A stretch of 64,000 nucleotides of DNA. Source: Luteolibacter flavescens. Lineage in GTDB: Bacteria > Verrucomicrobiota > Verrucomicrobiia > Verrucomicrobiales > Akkermansiaceae. Shown one piece after another: positions 37,620 through 47,986 of this stretch. The stretch covers positions 124,001 to 188,000 of the forward strand of contig NZ_JAPDDS010000010.1 of assembly GCF_025950085.1 (NCBI RefSeq), written 5' to 3'. A model generated the notes under the pieces. The model worked only from the letters and a program-made list of their open reading frames with translations. It was not told the DNA's origin and made no database searches. The position numbers and the translations under genes were made by a program. How positions within the stretch are numbered: position 1 is the first letter of the stretch; every line of letters starts with the position of its first letter.

Positions 37620-40600
37620 ATGATCCCAACCAGCCCTCGTTTCAGTTTCATCCTCGGTTCCGGCCTAGCCCTTCCCCTGCTCACCGGCGCACTGGAAGCT
37701 GCGGACTTCACCGCCGAGCAATGGAGGGTGGCGGAAATCCCGCTCACCAGCGCCATCGCTTACCCGGACCCTTTCCAGGATGTCGAGGTGACGGCGACCT
37801 TCACGGGACCCGGCGGACAGATCATCACGCGTCCGGCCTTCTGGGATGGAGGGAATACCTGGCGGGTGCGCTTCGCCCCGACGGCCACCGGCGAGTGGAC
37901 CATGACGACCACCTGCACCGACGCGGGAAACAGCGGGCTGCAGGGCATCACCCGCAGCGTCCAGTGCGATGCCTACACCGGCACGCTGCCACTTTACCAA
38001 CGCGGCTTCGTCAAGGTCGCGCCGAGCGGGCGCTACTTCACGTATGCGGACGGCACGCCCTTCTTCTACCTCGGGGACACGCACTGGATCTTCATCCATG
38101 AGCGCTTCTCGACGTCGAATGTCCCGGGAGTCCCGTCGCAGTTCAAATACACCGTGGACAAGCGCGTGGATCAGGGATTCACCGTCTTCCAGTCGGAGTC
38201 CATCCACGTGCCCCACGGAGAAGGAGCGCACGACGACCCGTCCGAGGAGCCGCATGCGGATTTCACGGATGGCTTCACCGCGGCAGACCTGCCGGGCTTG
38301 GAAAACATGGACCGCAAGTTCGCCTACGTCGCGGACAAGGGCCTGCTGCATGCCCATGCGGGGATCACCTGGGCACAAGACCCTGCGAACCCGGTCTTCA
38401 CGGAAGATTACATGGGACGTCTCGGTCGCTACTGGGCGGCCCGTTTCGGGGCCTACCCGGTCCTGTGGACCGTGGCACAGGAGATCGATCCCTACATGTA
38501 TGGCGCTTTCAATGCGACCACCATCCAGCGGTGGTTCGCAGGAGCGCAGGGCATGACGGAGCATGACGGCTATGGCCATCCCCTCGGAGCGCACATGGAG
38601 AACATGGGAAGCATCGCGTCCGATCCCAGGCGCTCGACGTGGTCGGCCAAACCCTACCACAAGTGGTGGCCGGTGCAGATGCAGGGGGATCTCAGCGGTC
38701 ATACAGGACCGCGGAATTTCTACAACAGCACCCCTGCCAAGCCGGTGGTGCTTTACGAGGGACCCTACGATCATTTCTGGACGGACACGAAGGGCGCGCG
38801 CGGTGCGGGCTACAAGGCCTTCCAGTGGGGCATGTGCGGCTATGGCTACGGTGCCGCGGGCGTGTGGAATGACATCTACGCCCTGGGCGACTATGGCACC
38901 GCCTACCAGATGCCCGCCCGCTACATGGACTGGCATACCGGGGCAAATCTACCCGCCGGCCAGCAGATGACCTACCTGAGGAACTTCTACACCTCGCTGG
39001 AGTGGTGGAAGCTCGTGCCGCGCTTCGACGATGCGGCCTGGTCGGCTTTTGTGGAGCCCGCCCGTTCGCTTCTTTCCTCCGATGGGGACAAGACCTTCGT
39101 GGTCTACTTCTTCGGCAGCGGCACCACCACCGGCACGCTCCGCGGCATGGCCGCCACGACCTACGAAGCATCGTGGTTCGATCCCCGGACAGGTGCCACC
39201 ACGAAGATCGGCGGCGTGACTCCGGTCAACGGCCAGTGGAACCTGCCCGCGCGTCCGGACGCGGAAGACTGGGTGCTGCTCGTGAAGCAGGCTCCTGCCA
39301 CGGTGATGCCCTCCCCTGCTGCGGGCGCGAATGCCTCGGCATCGCAGAAGACGGTCTCCTGGACCACCCCGGGGATGCCTTCCAACCTTTCCTATGAGGT
39401 GCGCTTCGGCGATGCCACGCGCTACGACATCACGCGCCCGCACTCGAATCTCTACCTGATCACCCCGCCCGGAGGCACCACGGCCACCACCTGGCCGCTG
39501 CCTTCATCGCTGGTGCCCGGCACCAATTACTACTGGATGCTCTCCGTGACGGACCCGGCCACGTCCAGCACCACGGACTATACCTTCTACTTCACCACGG
39601 TCGGAGGGGCCGCAACGGTGCCGGTGCCAAATGGCAGCTTTGAAATCCCAGGGCAGCTCGAAGGCCAGAACTGGGCGCGTGTCTCCCCGGCATGGAATCC
39701 GGGGGTGGTGGCGAACGGCTATCAGCAGAACAACCTGAACTCGCCGGCCAGCGCGCACATGTCCGCTACCAGCGCGAACGGCGGAAACTGGTTCGCGCTG
39801 ATCAATGCGAATGTTGGCAAGATCAGCCAGAGCCTGAACACGATGGTCAGTGTCGGAGACACCGTGTCGGTGACATTCCAAGGCGGACGCGGAAGGACCG
39901 GCGTATCCACCGCGGCGGGCGGCACCTTCAACGCCTCCCTCGTCGTGGGCACCACGAAATACACGATCCCCGTGAACACCAGCCTGCAGGCGAACAACGC
40001 CTGGCAGCCCTACACGATCACCCAGACCGTCACCAATGGCGGCCCGCTCGGCATCGAATTCAGCGCCGTGAGCGGCGACCCGTGGCTGGACAACATCGGC
40101 GCCGTCACCATCACCCCCGCTCCCGTTTACTCGGTCACGCTGGACGGGCCAGCGGAAGGCCAGCGCTACCTCAGCGGCAGCGAAGTCACGGCGACCGCCA
40201 CCGTGGCAAACGGCACCGGCCCCTACACGGTCAGCTACGAGCTCAGCCGCGACGGCGGCGCATGGACCGACGCGGGCAGCAGCTCCGCGGCTCCCTACAC
40301 GGCAAACTTCGGTGCGCTTGCGAATGGCTCCTATCAGTTGCGTGCCACCGTGACGGACCGAGGTGCGGCCAATGCCACGCTCACCTCGATGCAACGGTCA
40401 TTCATCGTTTCGCCGGTACGCTTGATCCCGGTGGAGAACGGCAGCTTCGAGACGACGGGGACCCTCACCACCAATTCGTGGGCCCGCATCGCTCCCGGCT
40501 GGAATCCGGGAACCACTGCCGCGGCTGGCTACCAACAGAACAGCGCGGCCGATACGAATTCGCGCCACCTCTCGCACACCAGTCCCGGCGGCGGCGTGTG

Positions 40601-41363
40601 GTTCGCGCTGATGAATGCGAACACGATCTCGATCACCCGCGACCTCGGCTCCACGGTGGAGGCGGGCGACACGCTGGCGATGAACTTCTACGCAGGCAGA
40701 GGTTCCGCGGGCCTGTCCACTGCTCCGGGCGGCGTCTTCAAGGCGGAGTTCATCGTGGGCACCACCGTGTATGACATGGTCGTGGACACGACCACGCAGG
40801 GTTACGACACGTGGCAGCTCCACACGCTCGCGAAAACCATCGAGAACGGCGGCAACCTCTCCATCCGCTTCACCGCGGTGAGCGGCGATCCGTGGCTGGA
40901 CAACATCAGCGCCGTGAGCGTGACGAAGGCAGGCAGCGGAGCATCCTACGATGCCTGGATTTCCGGCCAAGAAGGCGTGGCCATGGAAGACCGCGGCTTC
41001 TCCGGAGATGCCGACAAGGATGGTGTCGCCAACGGCCTCGTCTGGCTCCTCGGCGGCGACAGCGTGCTTTCCGGAGGCCTCCAGCTTGCGCCCACCGGAG
41101 TGGCAAATCCCGATGGCACCCTGACCCTCACCTTCAATTGCCTGGGACCCGCCAGCCGCGGACCGGCCACCGTGGCGGTGCAGTATAGCGACGACAACCA
41201 GGCCTGGCAGACCGCAGCGGTGCCCGACATCAGCAGCACGGTCAATGGAGTGGAGTTCACGGTGGAAGGCACCGACCTCCTTCACGTGACCGCGAAGATC
41301 CCGCCGGTCCACAATGGCGATCCCCGGCTCTTCGGCCGGGTGACCGCCGCCATGCCGGAATGA
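37620..41363 (+). CDS. Large secreted glycoside hydrolase-like protein (DUF5060/DUF4038)
   Basis: 1247 residues with a signal peptide (cut after about residue 27). Domains in order: an N-terminal DUF5060 beta domain (about 30-115), a DUF4038/apiosidase-like TIM barrel (about 130-470; GTPFFYLGDTHWIFIHER, TVAQEIDP), a collagen-binding-like domain (about 480-560), a fibronectin-type domain, a 160-residue beta module, an Ig-like domain, a second copy of that module, and a C-terminal tail with a calcium-type DADKDGVANG. It probably attacks plant-type or algal polysaccharide side chains; GH140 is the closest guess. It lies 60 bp after the PEP-CTERM gene. Confidence 0.85.
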   Translation: MIPTSPRFSFILGSGLALPLLTGALEAADFTAEQWRVAEIPLTSAIAYPDPFQDVEVTATFTGPGGQIITRPAFWDGGNTWRVRFAPTATGEWTMTTTCTDAGNSGLQGITRSVQCDAYTGTLPLYQRGFVKVAPSGRYFTYADGTPFFYLGDTHWIFIHERFSTSNVPGVPSQFKYTVDKRVDQGFTVFQSESIHVPHGEGAHDDPSEEPHADFTDGFTAADLPGLENMDRKFAYVADKGLLHAHAGITWAQDPANPVFTEDYMGRLGRYWAARFGAYPVLWTVAQEIDPYMYGAFNATTIQRWFAGAQGMTEHDGYGHPLGAHMENMGSIASDPRRSTWSAKPYHKWWPVQMQGDLSGHTGPRNFYNSTPAKPVVLYEGPYDHFWTDTKGARGAGYKAFQWGMCGYGYGAAGVWNDIYALGDYGTAYQMPARYMDWHTGANLPAGQQMTYLRNFYTSLEWWKLVPRFDDAAWSAFVEPARSLLSSDGDKTFVVYFFGSGTTTGTLRGMAATTYEASWFDPRTGATTKIGGVTPVNGQWNLPARPDAEDWVLLVKQAPATVMPSPAAGANASASQKTVSWTTPGMPSNLSYEVRFGDATRYDITRPHSNLYLITPPGGTTATTWPLPSSLVPGTNYYWMLSVTDPATSSTTDYTFYFTTVGGAATVPVPNGSFEIPGQLEGQNWARVSPAWNPGVVANGYQQNNLNSPASAHMSATSANGGNWFALINANVGKISQSLNTMVSVGDTVSVTFQGGRGRTGVSTAAGGTFNASLVVGTTKYTIPVNTSLQANNAWQPYTITQTVTNGGPLGIEFSAVSGDPWLDNIGAVTITPAPVYSVTLDGPAEGQRYLSGSEVTATATVANGTGPYTVSYELSRDGGAWTDAGSSSAAPYTANFGALANGSYQLRATVTDRGAANATLTSMQRSFIVSPVRLIPVENGSFETTGTLTTNSWARIAPGWNPGTTAAAGYQQNSAADTNSRHLSHTSPGGGVWFALMNANTISITRDLGSTVEAGDTLAMNFYAGRGSAGLSTAPGGVFKAEFIVGTTVYDMVVDTTTQGYDTWQLHTLAKTIENGGNLSIRFTAVSGDPWLDNISAVSVTKAGSGASYDAWISGQEGVAMEDRGFSGDADKDGVANGLVWLLGGDSVLSGGLQLAPTGVANPDGTLTLTFNCLGPASRGPATVAVQYSDDNQAWQTAAVPDISSTVNGVEFTVEGTDLLHVTAKIPPVHNGDPRLFGRVTAAMPE

Positions 41364-41373
41364 CCCGCGAGGG

Positions 41374-43920
41374 TCAGGCCCCTCCCCTCAGGATTTCCAG
41401 CGGCGAGTGGTGACACACGCCGCGACTGAGGGCGAGGCCGCCGATGACGGAGATGCCGGTGGCCGCGACGAAGGCCCCGGCGACCACCGTGAGATCGGGC
41501 CAGGGAGATCCCTGGAAAACGAACTTCGCCAGCGCGGCATTTCCCACGACGGCCAGCACGACGCCGGTCAACGCGGACAGCACGCCGAGCGCGGCATACT
41601 CGATCACGAGGATGGTCCGCACCTGCTTCGCGGAGGCACCGAGCGTCCGCAGCAGCACGCTTTCCCGCAGTCGCACGTCGCGGCCATTGAGCATTGTGCC
41701 GATGACGATGGGAAGACCTGCGAGCACGGTGAATCCGGCAAGCACCGAAACGACCGTCGAGATCTTCGAGAGGATATCGCGCACCGTCTCAAGGATGAGC
41801 GTGAGGTCGATGGCGGTGACGTTCGCGAAGTCGGCCACCAGCGACCGCTGCAATTCGCCGGAGGCGGCCTGAGTCGGCGTCTTGGTGGTGACGACGTGGA
41901 AGCCCGGAGCGTCCTCCAACACGCCCGGCGGGAAGACCATGAAGAAGTTCAGGTTGAAGCGGCTCCAGTCCACCTTCCGCAGGCTGGTGATGCGCGCCTT
42001 CACTGGCACGCCCTGCACGTCCAGAGTCAGTTCATCGCCGATCCCCACCTTCATGTCGCCGGCGATCTTTTCCTCAAGCGACAGCGGCACCGGCTGGTCC
42101 GGGTCCGGAATCGAGGAGTGCCACTCGCCCGCGACGAGCGTCTCGGTGGCATTCATCTCGGCACGATAGGTCGAGCGGAATTCACGACGGGAAATCCATC
42201 GCGGCAAGCCGGGGACATCGCGCACGGCCACGCCGCGGATCGCCTCGATGCGCATGGTCACCATCGGCGCGCTCTCCAGCACGGGAAGGCCCTGCTTTTC
42301 CACGGTCTCGCGCACCCCGGCCACCTGGTCCGGCTGCACGTCGATAAGGTAGAGATTCGGGCTCTCCGCGTTTTGCGTGAGATTCATCCGCTCGCGGATC
42401 AGGCTGCCGGTCAGCAGCACCGTCACGAGCAGGAAGGTGCCGAGCCCCAGCGAAAGCAGGAAGAGCAAGGTCTGGTTGCGGGGGCGATGGAGATTCGAAA
42501 GCCCCTGCCGCAGCAGGTAGGGCATCCGGGAATTCACCGAGCGCCGGGTCACGACGATGAGCAGCTTCGCCACGCCGACGAGCACCGCGAAGGCCACGGC
42601 GAGACCACCCACCAGCGACAGCGCCCGCTTCCACTCCGGGTCATTGGTCAGGGCCAGCACCACCAGCAGGCCCAGCAGCAGCGCATACACGGGGAGCGCC
42701 CGCAGGGTATTCCCCTCCAGCGTCGCCCCACCCCGCAGCGTGGCAGCCGGGGAAATGCGGCGGATTTTCAACAGCGGCAGCAGGGCGAATCCGCAGCACA
42801 CGGCAAAGCCCGCCGCAGTCGTGCGGGCGACCACCGCCCATTCCGGAGCCGCCTTCACCGAGATCGGCAGCTCACCCTCGAAGAATGACAGCGTCCCGGT
42901 CTGCAGGATGATCCCCAGCCCGGCTCCGACCACCGCGCCCAGCAGCCCGAGCGCCGCTGCCTGCACGAAGTAGATCGCAAAGGCGACCTGCCCCGGACAA
43001 CCGAGGCAGCGCAAGATCGCCACCGTGGGAACGCGGCGCACCACGTGGGCATGCACCGCGCCCGCCACGCCGATCGCCCCGAGCACCAGCGCCGCGAGGG
43101 CTAGGATGCCGAGGAAGCGTTGGAAATGCTCCAGCGCGTCGCCGAGGTTTTCCCGGCGGTCGGCCGGGGTCTCCAGACGCCACGGGGTATCGGGGAAAGC
43201 CTGCCGGATGGTCTCCTTCAGGTCCCCGGCTGCATCCGGGATCTCCAGATGCACCTGGTGGCTCGACATGCTGTTCTTCGAAAGCAGGCCGGTGGCTTCG
43301 ATATCGCCGAGCCGGACGTAGGCCTCCGGGGCGAAGCCGCTGAAGCGGCTGCTCTTTGGCGCGGGCTTCGTCACCGAGCCGAGGATGGGCAGGCGCAGGC
43401 CGCCCAGCTCGACCTCGTCACCGGGCTTCGCGCCGAATTGGTCCAGCAGCGCCGGCTCCAGCAGGATGCCGGGGCCCTCCTTCAGCTTCTGCCAGCCACC
43501 GGCGGGATTTGTCTCCACCTCGCCGTAGTAGGGATAGCCGCCCTCGATCCCGCGCACCTGCACCATCCGGGTGCCGCCGCCGGAAAGGAATTTCAGCATC
43601 GAGGGAAAGGACGTCTCCCGGCTGACCGACTGCGCCATCGTTTTCAGGCGGGTGAGGTCTTCCGCGGACACCGGCTGGCGGGAGGAAATCTGCAAGTCCG
43701 AGCCCAGCAGCGCCTTCGCCTGGGTCTCGATGCCCGTCTGCACGCTGGCCTTCAGCGAGTGGATCGCCGTCAGCGCCGCGATGCCCGAGACGATCGCCAG
43801 CGAGAAAATCAGCAGCCGCCCGCGCTGCGACCGGCTGTCCCGCCATGCCATGCGCCACGTCCAGGGATGAAAAAGTGCGGCGAGGAAAAATCTGGGGAGC
43901 GAGCGGGAACCGGAACTCAT
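41374..43920 (-). CDS. ABC transporter permease, FtsX/MacB-like (YbbP type)
   Basis: 848 residues with two FtsX repeats. After one N-terminal TM helix (LLIFSLAIVSGIAAL) comes a periplasmic domain, then two blocks of three to four TM helices (about 265-480 and 730-848), with the LRCLGCP/LRTLGAS coupling-type loops of this family before or after TMs. YbbP-like permeases work with a YbbA-type ATPase in envelope lipoprotein or lipid handling; no ATPase gene is adjacent, so the partner is elsewhere. Converges with 37620 (10 bp between stops). Confidence 0.9.
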   Translation of the reverse strand: MSSGSRSLPRFFLAALFHPWTWRMAWRDSRSQRGRLLIFSLAIVSGIAALTAIHSLKASVQTGIETQAKALLGSDLQISSRQPVSAEDLTRLKTMAQSVSRETSFPSMLKFLSGGGTRMVQVRGIEGGYPYYGEVETNPAGGWQKLKEGPGILLEPALLDQFGAKPGDEVELGGLRLPILGSVTKPAPKSSRFSGFAPEAYVRLGDIEATGLLSKNSMSSHQVHLEIPDAAGDLKETIRQAFPDTPWRLETPADRRENLGDALEHFQRFLGILALAALVLGAIGVAGAVHAHVVRRVPTVAILRCLGCPGQVAFAIYFVQAAALGLLGAVVGAGLGIILQTGTLSFFEGELPISVKAAPEWAVVARTTAAGFAVCCGFALLPLLKIRRISPAATLRGGATLEGNTLRALPVYALLLGLLVVLALTNDPEWKRALSLVGGLAVAFAVLVGVAKLLIVVTRRSVNSRMPYLLRQGLSNLHRPRNQTLLFLLSLGLGTFLLVTVLLTGSLIRERMNLTQNAESPNLYLIDVQPDQVAGVRETVEKQGLPVLESAPMVTMRIEAIRGVAVRDVPGLPRWISRREFRSTYRAEMNATETLVAGEWHSSIPDPDQPVPLSLEEKIAGDMKVGIGDELTLDVQGVPVKARITSLRKVDWSRFNLNFFMVFPPGVLEDAPGFHVVTTKTPTQAASGELQRSLVADFANVTAIDLTLILETVRDILSKISTVVSVLAGFTVLAGLPIVIGTMLNGRDVRLRESVLLRTLGASAKQVRTILVIEYAALGVLSALTGVVLAVVGNAALAKFVFQGSPWPDLTVVAGAFVAATGISVIGGLALSRGVCHHSPLEILRGGA

Positions 43921-44099
43921 GCGGATGGTGGCAGCAAAATCTGCCCCATCTTTGCATCAGGCGGCGATTTGACAAACAGGAGCTTTGAACTTCCGCCCTC
44001 CGGCCCCACTTCGCGGCACCGGCTTCCGGCCAATCCTTCCTTGCGCCATCGCGAGGGTATGGCCATGGTCTGATCGAATCGGACCTCGATTCCATCATC

Positions 44100-44570
44100 A
44101 TGGAACCGCTTATCATCCTTTCCAATCTCGGCCGGGTGCGAGCCCTGGCATTCCGGGCTGCGGGCGACGACCCGCGGCAACAAGACCATCTCAGCGAAAT
44201 CCCGAACAGCCGGGTGGAACTGCGACCCCAGTCCGTCACGAAGGTCGTGACCGACCAAGCAGGACGCGCTCCGCAAAGCGGCCCAGTGGGTCTTGCGGGC
44301 GGGATGTCCTTCGGGGAAATGCACGGCTTGGAGACGGAACTCGAAAAGCAGGCGCTCGCGAGGATCGCGATGGAGATTGGCGACCGTGTCGCGGAGGAAG
44401 GCAATCCCCGCTGGCACCTCGTGGCGCCCGCCACCATCCTGCCCGCACTCCAGAAAGCGCTCCCCGCGGAAGCAAGGAAGACCCTCGCCAGCACCTCGAC
44501 CGGTGACCTGACGAAGCTGCCGATCGCCAAGCTGGAGGCCCACCTGATGCACGGCAGCGCGTCGAAGTGA
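44100..44570 (+). CDS. Host attachment-like protein (baeRF-type)
   Basis: 156 residues. The second half (WHLVAPATILPALQKALP, then LASTSTGDLTKLPIAKLEAHL) carries the conserved features of the 'host attachment' family, which has an eRF1-like fold; the first half (VRALAFR) is also typical. The family name comes from an Agrobacterium phenotype, but the fold suggests a ribosome- or tRNA-related role. It starts 179 bp from the divergent permease gene and lies 67 bp ahead of the MBL-fold gene. Confidence 0.78.
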   Translation: MEPLIILSNLGRVRALAFRAAGDDPRQQDHLSEIPNSRVELRPQSVTKVVTDQAGRAPQSGPVGLAGGMSFGEMHGLETELEKQALARIAMEIGDRVAEEGNPRWHLVAPATILPALQKALPAEARKTLASTSTGDLTKLPIAKLEAHLMHGSASK

Positions 44571-44601
44571 GCCCACTGTCTCGTCCGCTTTCGTGGGCGG
44601 A

Positions 44602-44630
44602 TTGACACCTCGGGATGGGGCGGGCTTGAT
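44602..44630 (+). promoter_or_regulatory. Candidate sigma-70 promoter for the MBL-fold gene
   Basis: A perfect -35 box TTGACA (44602-44607), a 17-bp spacer and a weak -10 CTTGAT (44625-44630). Transcription would begin near 44637, one or two bases before the ATG at 44638, so the mRNA would be leaderless. Confidence 0.42.
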
Positions 44631-44637
44631 CCGTCCC

Positions 44638-45249
44638 ATGCCTGAGCGCTTCACCGGTGGTTTCTTCCAGACAAATGGTTATCTGCTGAAAACCCCGGGA
44701 GATTCCTACATCCTCGTCGATGCCCCGATGGGAGTCGCTGCATGGCTGAGGGCGAAAAACATCGTCCCCGCGGCCTTGCTGCTGACCCACCAGCACATTG
44801 ATCATATCGACGATGCGTCTGAGGTGGCAGCGATGGGCGTGAAAGTGCATGCGTTTTCACCCCATTCGGCCGAGCTGACCTTGGAGACCCTGCTCCAGAA
44901 TCTGGGGATGCAGGTGCGCGTCCAGCCTTTCACCGTCGATGAGGTGCTGGAAGGCCGGAAGTCATTGGAAATCGATGGCTTGCGCATCGATCTTGCCCAC
45001 GTTCCGGGTCACTCCGCGGACAGCGTGACCTTTTTCCTGCCGGACCAAGGAGAGCTCTTTTCCGGCGACACGCTGATGGCCAGCGGCTTGGGGAGATCGG
45101 ACTTCCCGGGTGGCGACGGCAGGTTGCTGATCGATGGAATTCGGGAGAAGCTTCTGGCTCTTCCATTGGATACGAAGGTCTTCCCCGGCCACGGTCCCGC
45201 CACCACGATCGGCGCGGAACGTGCTGGAAACCCGTATTGTGGCGACTGA
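44638..45249 (+). CDS. Metallo-beta-lactamase-fold hydrolase (glyoxalase II-like)
   Basis: 203 residues. The zinc-binding set is complete: HQHIDH (H51, H53, D55, H56), GHS near 123, the bridging aspartate in FSGDTLMASG and a final GHG. It resembles hydroxyacylglutathione-hydrolase-like and persulfide dioxygenase-type small MBL proteins; the substrate cannot be fixed. The ATG at 44638 is chosen because the fold starts at once; a GTG further upstream would add a proline-poor tail overlapping the promoter. No glyoxalase I gene is nearby. Confidence 0.9.
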   Translation: MPERFTGGFFQTNGYLLKTPGDSYILVDAPMGVAAWLRAKNIVPAALLLTHQHIDHIDDASEVAAMGVKVHAFSPHSAELTLETLLQNLGMQVRVQPFTVDEVLEGRKSLEIDGLRIDLAHVPGHSADSVTFFLPDQGELFSGDTLMASGLGRSDFPGGDGRLLIDGIREKLLALPLDTKVFPGHGPATTIGAERAGNPYCGD

Positions 45250-45370
45250 ACGGGAACGAAAGACCCGTCCGGTGGCGCTTTCCTCCCGCGAGAAATCCGC
45301 TGGAAATCCGGGTCTCATCCTGCGAGTTTCGTAAAGCCGATGAATCAACCGACGTTTACAGCCTGAATCC

Positions 45371-47986
45371 ATGGCAGATGAACCGAAAGCGCCGGTGGAA
45401 ATCCCGATCCCGGAATCCCTCCGGCGGCAGCTCGACCAATTCCGCCGCCGCCTGTGGAGAAACAAGATCTCCGAGGCGCTGCTGGCCGGATTGTTCGGCC
45501 TTGTCGCGTCCTTCCTCATCGTCTTCGCGCTGGACCGCGTGTGGCAGACCCCCGGTCCGGTCCGTCTCGGCATCCTGATCGGCGGCACCTCGCTCGCCGC
45601 GATTTTCGCCCCCCTCTGGCTGCACCGCTGGGTGTGGAGACACCGCCGGGAGAACCAGCTTGCCCGCCTGATCGCCAAGAAGTATCCAGGCCTTGGCGAC
45701 CGGCTTCTCGGCGTGGTGGAACTGCAGGGCCAGAAGGAAAACGCCGACACCCTCTCACCCCGCCTGCGTGCCGCGGCGATGGAGCAGGTCGCGGCCGAGG
45801 CCGAGCGGCGGAAGCTGGACGAGGCTCTTCCATCTTCCCGCAGCAAGACCTGGGGGCTGGCCGTGGTGTCCGTATTCGCTCTGGCCGCAGGTGGCTTCAT
45901 GCTCGCACCGAAGGCCGGATGGAGCTCGCTGAAGCGCTGGCTGATGCCGCTTTCCACGTCCCCGCGCTATACCTTCACCTCCCTGGAAAACGTGCCGGTG
46001 GAGTTGACCGTCCCACAGGGCGAGGCATTCCGGCTGAGCCTGACGCTGGGCGCGGACTCCGAGTGGACCCCGGAAAACGGCACGGCCCGCTACGGACGGC
46101 AGGACCCGGTGGCGGCGATCCGTGAGGACAAGAGCTACCACTTCGACTTCCCCGCCCAGCAGGACCCGGGTGTGATCAAGGTGGAGATCGGCGACGCGAA
46201 GCACTCGATCAAGATCATCCCCCATCTCCGGCCCGCGATCCGCAAGGTCTTCGCAAACGTCAGCTACCCGGACTACCTCCAGCTCCCCGCCCGTGAGGTC
46301 GATCTCGGCTCCGGCGTGCTGACCTCGGTGCAGGGCAGCAAGGTGAGCATCACCGCGGACGCCACCCGCGATCTGAAGTCAGCGACCTACGGCCCCCTTA
46401 CCCGCGAGCAGGCGGTGGTGGGCGAAGGCGGCACGATGAGCATTTCCGGCACCTCCGCGCAGACCCCGCCGCTGGAGCTGGGTGAGAATGGTTTCACGGT
46501 GCCGATTTCCTGGACCGACACGCTGGGCCTGGCCGGTCAGGACGGCTTCGAGGTCCGCGTCGACTCGCTGCCCGATGGCGCTCCCGGCATCTATATCCAG
46601 GGAGTAGCCCGCCAGCACGCGATGCTGCCGGACGAGACCATCGATTTCCAAGTGGCCTCTGAAGACGACTTCGGCCTCCGCCGGATTGGACTGGAGTGGA
46701 AGGGTGAATTCACCCGCGCCACCGACGAGACTCCCGCTACCGGCGAGATGAAAATCGTGGACGGCGGACCGACCAGCAATCGCCTGTCGGGTGACGTGGC
46801 CTTCTCCCCCGCAACGCACAACATCGTGCCGCAAAAGCTGACCCTCCGCGCATGGGCGGAGGACTATCTGCCGGGGCGCCCGCGGGCCTACTCGGAGCCG
46901 GTCACGCTTTTCATCCTCACGCTGGATGAGCACGCCCAGATGTTGAAGACGCAGTTCGACCGCTCGATCAGCGAGCTGGAAGACCTGGCCCGCCGCGAAC
47001 GCGATCTCTTCGAGGAAAACCAGCGCCTTGAGATGCTGGACGATGCGAAGCTCCAGGAGGAAGACGCACAGAAGCGGCTGCAGGCCCAGCAGGAGGCCGA
47101 GCGCCAACAGACCGAGCGCATGCAGGACCTCGCCGAGAAGATGGAGAAGCTCTTCAAGGACAGCGCCCGCAACGAGAGCATCGACAAGGAGACGATGAAG
47201 AAGATGGCGGATGCCATGCAGTCGATGAAGGAGCTTTCCCAGCAGGACATGCCGGAGATCGAGAAGAAGCTCGGCGACGCTCAGGACCAGAAGAACTCCG
47301 AGGAAAAGGCCAAGGAGGACGTGAAGGAGGCGGTGGAGCAGCAAAAAGAAGCTCTGGAGAAAATGCAGGACGCCGTGGACAAGGCCAACGACGCCAACGA
47401 GCGCTTCGAGGCCAGCACCTTCGTCAACCGCCTCAAGAAAGCTGCCACCGAAGAGACCGGCATCGCCACCACGGTCATCGAGCCTTCCTTCTACGAGCGC
47501 ACCGCCGGCATGCGGGTGAGCGAGCTGGACCCGTCGGATTCCGGCAAGCTGGTGGACATCGTCCGCCAGCAGTCGAACACCACCTCGGATGTCCGCTGGA
47601 TCCAGGAGGACCTCTCCCACTTCCACGCCCGGACGAACAAGGAAGCCTACCGCAAGGTGCTGGAGGCGATGGCCGAGTCACGCATCGACGTGCAGCTCGA
47701 AGACGTCCGCCGTGTGCTGGAGGCCAACCAGGGTGCTCTCGCCTGGGAAGGATCGAGCAAGGCCGCCGCCAAGCTCAACGAGTGGGCGAAGCTGCTCGAA
47801 GGAGAGAAGGAAGACGGCGGTGGTGGTGAAGGCGGCGGCGACAGCGGCGGCCAGGACCCCGACGAAGATTTCGAATTCATGCTGCGCGTGATGAAGATGA
47901 TCCAGCAGGAGCAGGACATTCGCGCGCGCACCCGCTCACTGGAAACCCTGCGCCGCTCCTACGAGGCCCAACCCGCCAAGCCATGA
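45371..47986 (+). CDS. DUF4175-like membrane coiled-coil protein (operon gene 1)
   Basis: 871 residues: a short cytoplasmic start, two membrane helices (about 33-53 and 65-83), a third near 160, beta-rich extracytoplasmic domains (about 180-500, with SYPDYLQLPAREV and a FTV...DTLG region), then a highly charged E/Q/K-rich coiled coil (about 510-690) and a Gly/Glu-rich tail. Layout and order of domains match the protein at 29002-32475, so the two are paralogues. First gene of a six-gene operon; its TGA overlaps the next ATG. Likely an envelope scaffold; no enzymatic motif. Confidence 0.86.
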   Translation: MADEPKAPVEIPIPESLRRQLDQFRRRLWRNKISEALLAGLFGLVASFLIVFALDRVWQTPGPVRLGILIGGTSLAAIFAPLWLHRWVWRHRRENQLARLIAKKYPGLGDRLLGVVELQGQKENADTLSPRLRAAAMEQVAAEAERRKLDEALPSSRSKTWGLAVVSVFALAAGGFMLAPKAGWSSLKRWLMPLSTSPRYTFTSLENVPVELTVPQGEAFRLSLTLGADSEWTPENGTARYGRQDPVAAIREDKSYHFDFPAQQDPGVIKVEIGDAKHSIKIIPHLRPAIRKVFANVSYPDYLQLPAREVDLGSGVLTSVQGSKVSITADATRDLKSATYGPLTREQAVVGEGGTMSISGTSAQTPPLELGENGFTVPISWTDTLGLAGQDGFEVRVDSLPDGAPGIYIQGVARQHAMLPDETIDFQVASEDDFGLRRIGLEWKGEFTRATDETPATGEMKIVDGGPTSNRLSGDVAFSPATHNIVPQKLTLRAWAEDYLPGRPRAYSEPVTLFILTLDEHAQMLKTQFDRSISELEDLARRERDLFEENQRLEMLDDAKLQEEDAQKRLQAQQEAERQQTERMQDLAEKMEKLFKDSARNESIDKETMKKMADAMQSMKELSQQDMPEIEKKLGDAQDQKNSEEKAKEDVKEAVEQQKEALEKMQDAVDKANDANERFEASTFVNRLKKAATEETGIATTVIEPSFYERTAGMRVSELDPSDSGKLVDIVRQQSNTTSDVRWIQEDLSHFHARTNKEAYRKVLEAMAESRIDVQLEDVRRVLEANQGALAWEGSSKAAAKLNEWAKLLEGEKEDGGGGEGGGDSGGQDPDEDFEFMLRVMKMIQQEQDIRARTRSLETLRRSYEAQPAKP

